The notes under the pieces are model-generated. The model ran no database searches. It was not told the DNA's origin and saw only the letters and a program-made list of their open reading frames with translations. The position numbers and the translations under genes are program-made. A DNA stretch of 64,000 nucleotides from Glutamicibacter creatinolyticus (GTDB lineage Bacteria; Actinomycetota; Actinomycetes; Actinomycetales; Micrococcaceae), in assembly GCF_006094275.1 (NCBI RefSeq), contig NZ_CP034412.1:2294001-2358000 (forward strand). The letters run 5' to 3'. Shown piece by piece: positions 1 through 7,510 of this stretch. The first letter of the stretch is position 1; each line of letters starts with the position of its first letter.

Positions 1-15
1 GCCCTCATCCGGATT

Positions 16-825
16 ATGGGGAGGCATGAAGATCACAAGGGGAGGATCCCGCAGACAGCCGTGGTGGCCACCCGAACTGCCCAGGAATGGGCCGACGAGG
101 AAGCTCGAAGAATTGAGGTCGGCGCTTTTCACTCGGCTGTGTCTTTTGCTGTTCTGAATGCGAACGCCGATGAAAGGTACCGAATTCCGTGGGAGTCCAG
201 TCTCCTGGAACTGGCAACGTCCGAAACGGCCATCATTTCTGTAACTCCGGTAACTGCAGCCCGCGGGGATGCCTATGTGCAACGCGGCGGTCCCATCAAC
301 CGTCGAGTGGCTGGCGGGGCTTCGGGGCATATGAAGTTCCCAGCTCCAGAAGGGTTGATCTCAACTCCGGTCCTGTCTCTGGACGGGCGCCTTCTTAAAG
401 CGGCCTTCGACAATGCTATGGTCGCAACAGCTGGATTGATCGCAGCTGGTTCAGGGGTCGTGCGGGAGAAGTCCGTGGGCACCTTCGGGGCGCTGATCGA
501 GCAGATCAACAAGCTCTTCGAGGGCACCGGGATCAGCGATGAGGACCAGATCAACGTTTTCGAATCAGTCATGCGACATGCCCAAGCGCACGAACAGCTG
601 CAACGAGAAGCCGTAGCCAACGGCCCTCTCGACTTCAGTTCCTCCCCCACGCTGGTGGAGACCGTCGAAGAACTCATCTACACCGCTGGTGAAGGGCATC
701 AGCAGGCTGCTAACGTCCTTTTGGAGCTGGGCGGTCCTGAGAAGATCGTCGAGGTCCTCCTCGCAGCAGGGCTGCAGAACCGATTGCGGGACCAAGCCCA
801 ACTCGATGCCATGGGCAACGACTAA
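16..825 (+). CDS. Unidentified protein, possibly incomplete at the left edge
   Basis: I do not recognise this protein. The frame is open from base 1, with no stop before the ATG at 16, so the true start may lie outside the window. The 269 residues shown have no membrane segment or signal peptide. The C-terminal half is rich in Ala, Glu and Leu and probably helical. It runs towards the DUF262-DUF1524 gene on the other strand, with about 290 bases between the stop codons. A link between the two is possible but nothing in the sequence shows it. Confidence 0.5.
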   Translation: MGRHEDHKGRIPQTAVVATRTAQEWADEEARRIEVGAFHSAVSFAVLNANADERYRIPWESSLLELATSETAIISVTPVTAARGDAYVQRGGPINRRVAGGASGHMKFPAPEGLISTPVLSLDGRLLKAAFDNAMVATAGLIAAGSGVVREKSVGTFGALIEQINKLFEGTGISDEDQINVFESVMRHAQAHEQLQREAVANGPLDFSSSPTLVETVEELIYTAGEGHQQAANVLLELGGPEKIVEVLLAAGLQNRLRDQAQLDAMGND

Positions 826-1117
826 ATCCTCCGGCATCCCTTTTGGAGGCCGCGCCTGTCTCAGCGCAGCCTCAAAAGGAATTATCGACGCGGTTGGTCA
901 AGATCACCGATCATGCATTATCGGAAGATGAGGCCTATGTTCTCAGCCCCAGCGATGAAACGATTCACCGTGGCAGGCAAACAGCAGAACTCAAGACAGC
1001 ACTCAAAGAAAACCGCCGCATTCTTTGCACCTCGGGTCTATTTTCGCTGGGCGGTAGGAGTCAATTTCAGTTAGCTATAACGAGGTTACTTTCTTGCAAA
1101 CAACTTACCGATATCGT

Positions 1118-3181
1118 TCACAGTTCATCCTCCCCCACCAGCGAAAGCAGTTCTTCGACCGTCAGCTGCTGAGCAGGATCAGCCCGCCCATCCGTGATAG
1201 TCACGCCTTCGGACTGGAGGATTTCTGCAGGTTCACGAGTTTCCTCGCGATCGCCCCAGTGGAATGCGTCAGCCACCGCCCCTTGCCAAGTAAGCACACG
1301 GTGGGGAGATGGGCATGAAGGACAGTTCGCAAGGTGGCCGGCCATCGCTTGCGGGCCCGTGCCGACGGCTTCAGCCAGATTGTTATAGCTTGTCCATCGG
1401 CCTTCGGGAATAGAGCCGAGTATTGCGTGGGCTTGAGACCAGTCAAACCGTTGCGAGTCACTGAACCGAGCCCGGTACTTAGCCAGCACCGGATCCTCCA
1501 GGCTGGGCCGCCCCCAAATCTTCACTGCTTCCGAAGCTAAGGTACGGGCACGTTGCTCGATAGATTCCGCGTTCCAAGCCGCTAACTGACCTAATCCCTG
1601 ATTCAAACGCAACGGGCTGTGCCTGAAACCCTTCTCCATATCCCGTTTCTCAGAGAAGGGACGATCCGAATACTCTGGGTTGTAACCAGTCAGGGTAAGG
1701 TTACCGAGCGTATGCAGGTACCGGTCATGATCCGCTTGCCAATTCTCACCCAGTGCTTGCTGCCATGCCTTGGTCGCGTTCTGCGGCATGATGTGCTCGA
1801 TCGTGTATTCAGCGGTTGAAACTTCTTCTTTCCTCCCGTGGTTCTCCAGCTTGCGGAAAAAGTAGCTACGGCGTTTAACGTGATACATATCCGTAGTTTT
1901 CAATGCTTCTTCGAACTCTTCATCCGTGGGGAACCGACGGTACTCCGGCAAGGTCAGTAGCCGTCCGCACACACTTTCCACGTAGTTCCGCTGATCAATT
2001 GCCGCCGCGAGCGTAGAGAATGTCTTATTCAAGCTGTTGGTAGGAATACGGCACACCACGCGCCGGAACAGGTAGGAAATCAAAGCATCCAAGATCAGCA
2101 CGAAATCATCACGCGAAAGGATCTGCTCGGCGTAATCTGCATAAAGGCGCAGCTGGAAAGGATACGCAACGGTCGCCAACTGATCGATCTCCTGGAATCG
2201 CGAAGCCAACACTGGGTCGGCTTCCTTGCCCAAGGCCATCGCAGCAAACCAAGAAGCACTACGACTCAAGTCGATCACTAGCTGATCACGCAGGGATTCA
2301 TCATTTCCATGATTGAAGGCAAAGGATTTGAAAGCCTCGTAAATCTCCTCAAGACGAGGAATCACTCCAGTTTTTACCGTCAAGTAGTGGCGCACGAACT
2401 CGTCAAAACGCCGCTCGTTGCTGCCCTGGAATTCCCGTTCCATCGGATACCAGTAATCTTCATAAAGGCGCTCCTGGCGGGCAGGGGCAAGATCCATCAG
2501 GACAAAGTTCCTGATTAAATCCGCCTGTGACAATCGCTTGCCAGTGGCGTTCATCGATTCAAAAACCAGCTGAGGGTCATCAATCCCCCGAGTGAGTTTC
2601 ACATCCACCACTCGCAACTTATCCAACCCACGACATACTTGAATAAGCTCTTCGACGCCCGCACTCCGTAGTTTTCCAACGAAGAACTCATAGTTGGAGA
2701 CAACTCGTGATTCAGAAGCCGGCAGTGGCGCATGACGCACCACAGCTTTCAGGGCATCACGGTCACGCTGCGACAAAGTCAGCTTGAAAAATGCATCGCC
2801 GGATTCATAAGGGTTCGTCAGATACAGCCCGCGGATTTTCTGCGGTGCGAAACCTGCCACTGGCTCCTGATCATCTTCAGGTAATTCTTCGAGACGAGCC
2901 GCTAACGCTGCGAGCAACAAGGTGACCGTAGTGACGCGCTGCTGCCCATCAATGATCAAGTCAGGTTCGCGGCGCGTATTAGAGCTTTGTTCACGCTCTA
3001 TATACACGATTGACCCGGTGAAGTGATTGCTCAATCGTTCGCGTGCGCCGGCCCGAACAATATCCTCCCAAAGCTGAGCGCATTCCTCATTGCCCCAGGA
3101 ATACACCCGCTGATAAATGGGGACGACAAATCGTTCGCTCTTCTTGAGCAGCTCCAGAAGATTGGTATCAACAGCCTTCAC
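1118..3181 (-). CDS. DUF262/DUF1524 (GmrSD-like) protein with C-terminal MGMT/ATL-like domain
   Basis: Probable modification-dependent or otherwise defensive nuclease. The N-terminal DUF262 (GmrS-like, ParB-fold NTPase) carries PIYQRVYSW near residue 25, the DGQQR signature at 78-82 and an ESMNATGKRLSQADLIRN block near 210. The DUF1524 domain (GmrD-like, His-Me type nuclease) carries EHIMPQN near 462 with a following HTLGNLTLTGYN. From about 580 a third domain resembles the DNA-binding domain of O6-alkylguanine methyltransferase (IPEGRWTSYNNLAEAVG), but the PCHR active-site motif reads SPHR, so the alkyl-acceptor Cys is missing, as in alkyltransferase-like proteins. A TTG at 3199 extends the frame by six residues. 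I prefer GTG 3181 because related proteins begin MKAVD and a GGAAGG lies about 10 bases upstream. Length is 687 residues. Function is inferred from families. Confidence 0.85.
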   Translation of the reverse strand: MKAVDTNLLELLKKSERFVVPIYQRVYSWGNEECAQLWEDIVRAGARERLSNHFTGSIVYIEREQSSNTRREPDLIIDGQQRVTTVTLLLAALAARLEELPEDDQEPVAGFAPQKIRGLYLTNPYESGDAFFKLTLSQRDRDALKAVVRHAPLPASESRVVSNYEFFVGKLRSAGVEELIQVCRGLDKLRVVDVKLTRGIDDPQLVFESMNATGKRLSQADLIRNFVLMDLAPARQERLYEDYWYPMEREFQGSNERRFDEFVRHYLTVKTGVIPRLEEIYEAFKSFAFNHGNDESLRDQLVIDLSRSASWFAAMALGKEADPVLASRFQEIDQLATVAYPFQLRLYADYAEQILSRDDFVLILDALISYLFRRVVCRIPTNSLNKTFSTLAAAIDQRNYVESVCGRLLTLPEYRRFPTDEEFEEALKTTDMYHVKRRSYFFRKLENHGRKEEVSTAEYTIEHIMPQNATKAWQQALGENWQADHDRYLHTLGNLTLTGYNPEYSDRPFSEKRDMEKGFRHSPLRLNQGLGQLAAWNAESIEQRARTLASEAVKIWGRPSLEDPVLAKYRARFSDSQRFDWSQAHAILGSIPEGRWTSYNNLAEAVGTGPQAMAGHLANCPSCPSPHRVLTWQGAVADAFHWGDREETREPAEILQSEGVTITDGRADPAQQLTVEELLSLVGEDEL

Positions 3182-3404
3182 TCCACGGTTCCCTTCCAAT
3201 TACTGCGACGAGCATGTCACATGAGATACGCAGTTCTGTTTGGCAAGCAAACAACTGCTACAGGCGGGCAAATCAGCCCATGGACGGCGACATCTAGCCG
3301 AGTCATTTCTGTTTCATAAGGGTATCCCGTCATTCCCCCAGAAAACGCGACCAGAGCTCACTGCCGCTTAGTGAATTGTCGGGCAGACCTTCTAAACTCA
3401 AAAG

Positions 3405-3422
3405 TTAGAATATATATTCTAA
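3405..3422 (+). promoter_or_regulatory. 18-bp perfect palindrome upstream of umuD, candidate SOS operator
   Basis: TTAGAATATATATTCTAA is a perfect inverted repeat ending 14 bases before the umuD ATG. Actinobacterial LexA boxes have the core GAAC-N4-GTTC. This site keeps GAA and TTC with the same spacing but has T and A in place of the inner C and G. A LexA site or another dimeric repressor site is plausible from position and symmetry; repressor identity is inference. Confidence 0.5.
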
Positions 3423-3436
3423 AGATTGGTGTTGCA

Positions 3437-3868
3437 ATGAAAGTTGATCGTATACATGTTTGCGAGCTGGCGGCCCCGCCGCAACGGGTGGTCGCTATGG
3501 CTCTGGATAGGGTGCCGGCGGGCTACCCTTCCCCTGCCCAGGACTACTCCGATACGAAGATCGACCTGTCCGAGATGCTGATCCGCGACCAGGTCTCCAC
3601 CTTCATCGTGCGTGTCTCCGGCGAGTCCACGCGGGGCGCGGGGATCAGCGACGGGGATGAGCTGATCGTTGACCGCAGTGTGCAGCCACGCGACGGACAC
3701 GTGGTGATTGCGGTGATCGACGGGGAGATGACCGTCAAACGCCTCTCTACTGGCCCTGCAGGGGTGGTATTGAAAGCAGAAAACCCGGACTACCCCGATC
3801 TACGCGTGGCAGAACTATCGGATTTTAGGATTTGGGGTGTGGCCACCACATGCCTCCATCACCTCTAG
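3437..3868 (+). CDS. umuD: UmuD-like SOS mutagenesis protein, S24 family autoprotease
   Basis: Self-cleaving subunit that regulates the Y-family polymerase UmuC after DNA damage. The 143 residues have the family layout: a short N-terminal arm with a probable Ala28-Gly29 cleavage site ([11 protein letters not shown]), the catalytic Ser64 in SGES, and Lys101 in MTVKRL. Both dyad residues are present, so it looks functional. A start at 3371 would add 22 residues that run through the palindromic operator, so ATG 3437 is preferred. Its stop overlaps the start of umuC by 19 bases, showing translational coupling. The UmuC partner in this locus is broken. Confidence 0.88.
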   Translation: MKVDRIHVCELAAPPQRVVAMALDRVPAGYPSPAQDYSDTKIDLSEMLIRDQVSTFIVRVSGESTRGAGISDGDELIVDRSVQPRDGHVVIAVIDGEMTVKRLSTGPAGVVLKAENPDYPDLRVAELSDFRIWGVATTCLHHL

Positions 3869-4092
3869 ACTCCCCCGACCCGTCGCAGCAGCGGGGCGAA
3901 TACATCGCCCACGTGGATGTGAACAGCTTCTACGTCTCCTGCGAACGCGTCTTTGACCCGAAACTCGAAGCCCGCCCGGTAATCGTGCTATCCAATAATG
4001 ATGGCTGCGCGGTCGCGCGCAGCAGCGAAGCCAAAACCCTGGGCATTGAGATGGGTGCGCCCTGGTTCAAACTCGCCGCGGACGCGAACCGC

Positions 4093-4217
4093 TATTGGTA
4101 ACCCGCGTTGTTCAAGACGGCGCTATTGCCTTAGTTGACGAATCGGCAATAGGTCAGCCGGCGCGGTGTACCTTTTCCGACAGGGAGGTTCCCGAGGATC
4201 CTGCATCTGCCGCAATA
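4093..4217. mobile_element. Small non-coding insertion (MITE-like) inside umuC
   Basis: About 124-125 bases flanked by a direct repeat ACCGC (4088-4092 and 4217-4221), which looks like a 4-5 base target duplication. The ends read TATTGG and GCAATA, a terminal inverted repeat of only five bases (TATTG/CAATA). If the last A belongs to the element, the duplication is CCGC. A nested inverted repeat lies inside (4123-4130 and 4145-4152). It has no coding capacity. Excision with one copy of the repeat restores the umuC frame exactly. The family is unknown to me; a solo end or a decayed insertion sequence is an alternative to a MITE. Confidence 0.7.
4123..4152. repeat. Internal inverted repeat of the umuC insertion
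   Basis: CTATTGCC and GGCAATAG form a perfect 8-base stem with a 14-base loop. The TATTG/CAATA core is the same as at the element ends, so the insertion carries four copies of it: two forward on the left and two inverted on the right. Confidence 0.7.
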
Positions 4218-5303
4218 CCGCCGAGAACTTGGACTGGTCGCGAAGTCCTCCAATTACGAGCTGTATGGGGAAATGTCGGCCCGCGTCATGCGCCTGCTAG
4301 GCCGTTTCTCGGCGTGGGTGGAAGTGCATTCCATTGACGAGGCGTTCCTAGGCGTGTCCGGCACCCTGGATGAGCTGCAAGCCCTGAGTGAGCGAATCAA
4401 GGCGGAGGTGTTCCGGCTGACCGGTTTACCCGTCTGCGTGGGGATCGCCAAGTCCAAGACGTTGGCGAAAATGGCGAACAAGACCGCCAAGCACATCAAA
4501 GAACTGGGTGGGGTGTGCGTGTGGGATCGCGCCCCAGCACAGACCACCGAGAACCTGCTGGCGCGTCTGCCGGTAGTCGAGGTGTGGGGCATAGGCCCCA
4601 GGCTGACCAAACGGCTGCGCGGGTTAGGGATCTGGACGGCTAAAGACCTGCGCGATGCCGATCAGGTAAGAATCCGGGATAAGTTCTCCATTGTGCAGAT
4701 GCGCACCGTGCTAGAACTGCGCGGGACACCCTGCATCCCGATGGAAGAAGAACGGGTGATCAAGGATCAACTGATCTTCTCCCGCAGCTTCTCCGATCCG
4801 ATCACCGACCGGATGGGGATGGAGCAGGTGATGGGGATTTATGCGCAGCAAGCCTCCGCACGGCTGCACAAGCACCAGAAACAAGCCAAGATCCTCTCTG
4901 CGTGGGCGATGACCAGCTACTACAACCAGCACCAGGATCACCAGCCAGCGATCACGGTGAAACTGCCAGGGCCTACGGCTGATCCGGTGGTGCTCACCCG
5001 CGCATCAAAGCAGCTGCTCCCCCAGATATTGGTCGGGGTTAAATATGCGCGGGCGGGGGTGGTGCTGATGGATCTTCAACCGTTAGCCATGCAGGAAACT
5101 TTTGATCCGTTCGTGTCAGCGCATGAGGCGAAACAGATTGGCCCGCTGATCCAGCAGATCCGTTCCGAGCACGGTGTGAAGTCCATCGGTTTAGGTCGTG
5201 CTGGACTACAGCAGGGGCCGGCGTGGGAGATGCGGCGGGAGATGATGAGCCCGCGGTACACGACCCACTGGCGTGAGCTGTTGACCGTGAAAGCCGCCTG
5301 AGA

Positions 5304-5522
5304 TTATTCGTCGTTGTCGTCACTGGTGAGCAAAAAGTCCCTGACATCCTTCTTCCGGTAACGCCGCACCCTGGCGCCTACAGAAACGACTTTAAGCCCA
5401 TATTCCCTGTTCCATTTCAAAACGGTTTGCGGCTTCACACGCATTAGATCGGCGATTTCTTCGGTCGTTGCCCATTCGGGAAGATCGGTGAGCAGATCAT
5501 CGACAGCTTCGGGATCGTTCAT
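5304..5522 (-). CDS. Small MerR/excisionase-type helix-turn-helix protein
   Basis: The 72-residue protein has a winged-helix core like that of excisionases and MerR-type DNA-binding domains (WATTEEIADLMRVKPQTVLKW, then a basic RRYRKKDV wing), flanked by acidic tails. It ends the minus-strand operon that starts with the parA/parB remnants, 36 bases after the preceding gene, and is convergent with umuC (two bases between stops). A role as element-encoded regulator or directionality factor is inferred from fold and context only. Confidence 0.75.
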   Translation of the reverse strand: MNDPEAVDDLLTDLPEWATTEEIADLMRVKPQTVLKWNREYGLKVVSVGARVRRYRKKDVRDFLLTSDDNDE

Positions 5523-5558
5523 TATTTCTTTCCTCGAAATTTTCTGTTTTCAGTGTGA

Positions 5559-6311
5559 TTAGATGGCGTCCTGCGCCCGGGCGGTATAGGTCAGACCGGC
5601 CCGACGCAGCGCGTCGGCCGGGGTGCCTTCGGTCCAGTCCGGGGCTTCTCCGGTCATCGGCAAGGGTGTGTTTTTTCGTGCTAGCTCGTGCAGCTCGTCG
5701 GTGAATGGCTCCCAGATGAGGGTATCGGCGGGCTCGTCGACGATTACCACTTCGACGATGAGTCCCCGCTTGGTCAGTTCTTGGCGAATTGAGGCCAGGT
5801 AGGCCTCGCGGTAGGCTGCCTGGTCCTGTTCCCAGAGCCGGTCGATTTGCGCGGCGATGGCGTCGGCTCGGGCAGCTTGTTCCTCGGTGAGGCTGTCGTC
5901 CTGCTCGTGCTTGATGGCCTGTCCGGATTCCTCGTCCCAGAGTTGTTCTAAGCCGAAGTCGTAGAACACGCCCTCAACATCGAGGTGCAGGCGCACCGGC
6001 TCGGTTCGCCAGGTCAACAATTCTTCTTCGGGAGTGGTGCTGTGGACGATCTGCCGCACGTAGTCGGCTTCCCAGGAGCCGGGTCGACCGGCCAGCAGCG
6101 TGTCAACGTCGCCGAGGTTTGCCGCCACGCTCGTGATGACGTGACAGGCGATCTCTCCAAAGTCGGCCGGTTCAGTGTGCTCGTTGTCGGTTCCCGCACC
6201 GATGGTGCGTGTCGTGCGCGCTGCAGCCGTGAGGGCGGCGATGGCTTGGGCGATGTAGTCGGCCCTAGTGTCCTCCTGCGCTGGGGTCGGTGCGGGGTCG
6301 ATGGCGCTCAT
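5559..6311 (-). CDS. Conserved-looking acidic protein of a plasmid/ICE operon, function unknown
   Basis: 250 residues, acidic, without membrane segments or a known catalytic motif. The start ATG overlaps the stop of the DUF192 lipoprotein gene by four bases (ATGA), so the two are translationally coupled. A stretch near 150-175 rich in Ala, Glu and Gln (EEQAARADAIAAQIDRLWEQ) is probably a coiled helix. Its place behind a parA/parB-like pair suggests a maintenance or conjugation accessory role. I do not recognise the family. Confidence 0.7.
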   Translation of the reverse strand: MSAIDPAPTPAQEDTRADYIAQAIAALTAAARTTRTIGAGTDNEHTEPADFGEIACHVITSVAANLGDVDTLLAGRPGSWEADYVRQIVHSTTPEEELLTWRTEPVRLHLDVEGVFYDFGLEQLWDEESGQAIKHEQDDSLTEEQAARADAIAAQIDRLWEQDQAAYREAYLASIRQELTKRGLIVEVVIVDEPADTLIWEPFTDELHELARKNTPLPMTGEAPDWTEGTPADALRRAGLTYTARAQDAI

Positions 6312-6757
6312 GGGGTTTCCTCTCGGATGGTCACGACGGTTCCGGCGTCGACGCCTGCGAGGGCACCGGCACGGACTTCTAACAGTGCGTCGACGTCGTT
6401 AGGAGACGTCCAGCGCGGACAGCGATCTTGTTCAGCCTCGGTGCAGGGTTCAAGGGTCTGCACAGCGATCACGCGGTGATCCGCGATCCAGGCGACGTCG
6501 ATCGGGAATTTCATTCCGGCCATCCACACTTGGCGTTCTGATTGGCTGACGAATGAAAACAGCATGCCCTGGCCCTCCGGCAGCTCGGACCGGCCAGCCA
6601 GGCCCGTGCGCTGCTCGTCGGCAGTGCGGGCATGCTCTACCTGGAATTCCAGGGCCGGGCCGAGAGTGACGAGGGCGGTCGCCGGTTCCCCAGGCGTCGA
6701 AGCGCATCCGGCCAGCAGGGCAGCCAAGCCCACTGCGGCGGCCGCGTGCGCCCGCAT
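6308..6757 (-). CDS. DUF192 family lipoprotein
   Basis: A 149-residue exported lipoprotein. The N-terminal signal ends in the lipobox LAGC with Cys18. The rest matches the DUF192 fold: EHARTADEQRTGLAGR, then GMLFSF, then VWMAGMKFPIDVAWI. The molecular function of DUF192 is not established. The gene follows the parB-like gene by three bases and overlaps the next gene by four, so it is the middle of a tight operon. DUF192 lipoproteins in partition or conjugation operons suggest an envelope role in the parent element; that is inference. Confidence 0.8.
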   Translation of the reverse strand: MRAHAAAAVGLAALLAGCASTPGEPATALVTLGPALEFQVEHARTADEQRTGLAGRSELPEGQGMLFSFVSQSERQVWMAGMKFPIDVAWIADHRVIAVQTLEPCTEAEQDRCPRWTSPNDVDALLEVRAGALAGVDAGTVVTIREETP

Positions 6758-6760
6758 AGC

Positions 6761-7162
6761 CTAGTCCTCGGACCCTGCGGCCGCCGCGCCGCCCTGGGGC
6801 ATTTCGCGGGCTCCCACGGATGGTAAGGGCTCGCCGTTGTTGTACTTGGCTTCCAGCCGCTCGACCTCGGCCATCACGGCGCGGTTGACGAACTGGGACA
6901 GGTTGCGGTTTCCCTCGATAGTCATCGTGTAAAGGATGGCACCGCGGACCCGGGCGGTGTCCTCGGGGTCTTGGTAAAACGAAACCTTGTGCGGGTACTT
7001 CTTTTTGCCGTCGGCCGGCTTCGGCGTCACTGCCCGCGTTGCGATAGCTGGGGCGGCCGGCACGCTGGCTGCGGGCGCTGGGGCCGCCTACGCAGCCGGT
7101 TGAGGCGGGGTGACGGGGCTTGAACCGGCAAGGGATGATTTACGCGGGGTGGGGCGGGTCAT
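6761..7162 (-). pseudogene. parB-like partition protein with in-frame TAG at codon 25
   Basis: Reading from ATG 7162, which has a clear AGGAG eight bases upstream, the frame runs 24 codons (MTRPTPRKSSLAGS...), meets TAG at 7088-7090 and then continues in the same frame for 108 codons. The downstream part (PHKVSFYQDPEDTARVRGA, then a helical region with NLSQFVNRAVMAEVERLE) resembles the small ribbon-helix-helix ParB-type proteins of actinobacterial plasmids. ATG 7063 could restart translation and give a 100-residue protein with the DNA-binding part intact, but no good ribosome site is visible there. Its ATG overlaps the parA remnant stop (ATGA). Confidence 0.6.
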
Positions 7163-7308
7163 GGCTTGACTCCTTCGATGGTGGCCAGATGTTCGCTGTA
7201 AAGGGCGCTGAGCGTGGTCGCTTCGGCGCTCCCCCACTCGTCGAGGCCGCGCGCGGCCTCGGTGGCGTCTGCGATAACAACGCGCTTGGGGATTGGCGGG
7301 GTCAACAC
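7159..7308 (-). pseudogene. C-terminal remnant of a parA-type partition ATPase
   Basis: About 49 codons before a TGA that overlaps the parB-like start read KRVVIADATEAARGLDEWG and end SEHLATIEGVKP. This resembles the C-terminal end of ParA ATPases of actinobacterial plasmids. The Walker motifs and the rest of the gene are absent; upstream sequence has no continuation in any frame. The partition cassette is therefore cut at its 5' side, which is likely one edge of the integrated element. Identification rests on a short stretch and on the overlap with the parB-like gene. Confidence 0.5.
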
Positions 7309-7510
7309 GCGTCCTTGACTCCGTTGGTTGACTCATGCCAAAGACGGAGGTCTACGCCGATGCGGAAATCATCAGCTCAGAGCTAAGGTCCGGTAACTAG
7401 AACACTGAAACTACATGTTCGTCCTGACGTGCAAAGCGAATGGTTTCATTGCCCGGCAGCATACCGATAATCAATAGCCCCTCTCTGACTGGTGCGTTAG
7501 CATAATCGTT

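Larger units (their letters stand above)
3850..5301 (+). pseudogene. umuC: umuC, Y-family DNA polymerase, interrupted by a 125-base insertion
   Basis: Translesion polymerase. The first part (3850-4092) carries [17 protein letters not shown] and [12 protein letters not shown] of the palm/fingers, then stops at TAA 4099-4101 just inside an inserted sequence. The second part (from 4222) resumes with RELGLVAKSSNYELYG and holds the catalytic SIDEAF motif, the thumb, little-finger region and C-terminus. Removing bases 4093-4221 (129 bases) joins the parts exactly in frame and gives a normal 440-residue UmuC. No sequence is lost from the gene. As it stands the product would be an 83-residue fragment, and the internal ATG at 4273 lacks the N-terminal catalytic residues, so the gene is probably inactive. 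Confidence 0.9.

Noticed and set aside
843-1172. 109-residue + strand frame from TTG after the first gene
   Set aside because: Parts look protein-like (KITDHALSEDEAYVLSPS) but it starts at a TTG without a clear ribosome site, overlaps the end of the DUF262 gene and matches nothing I know. It could be a gene remnant.
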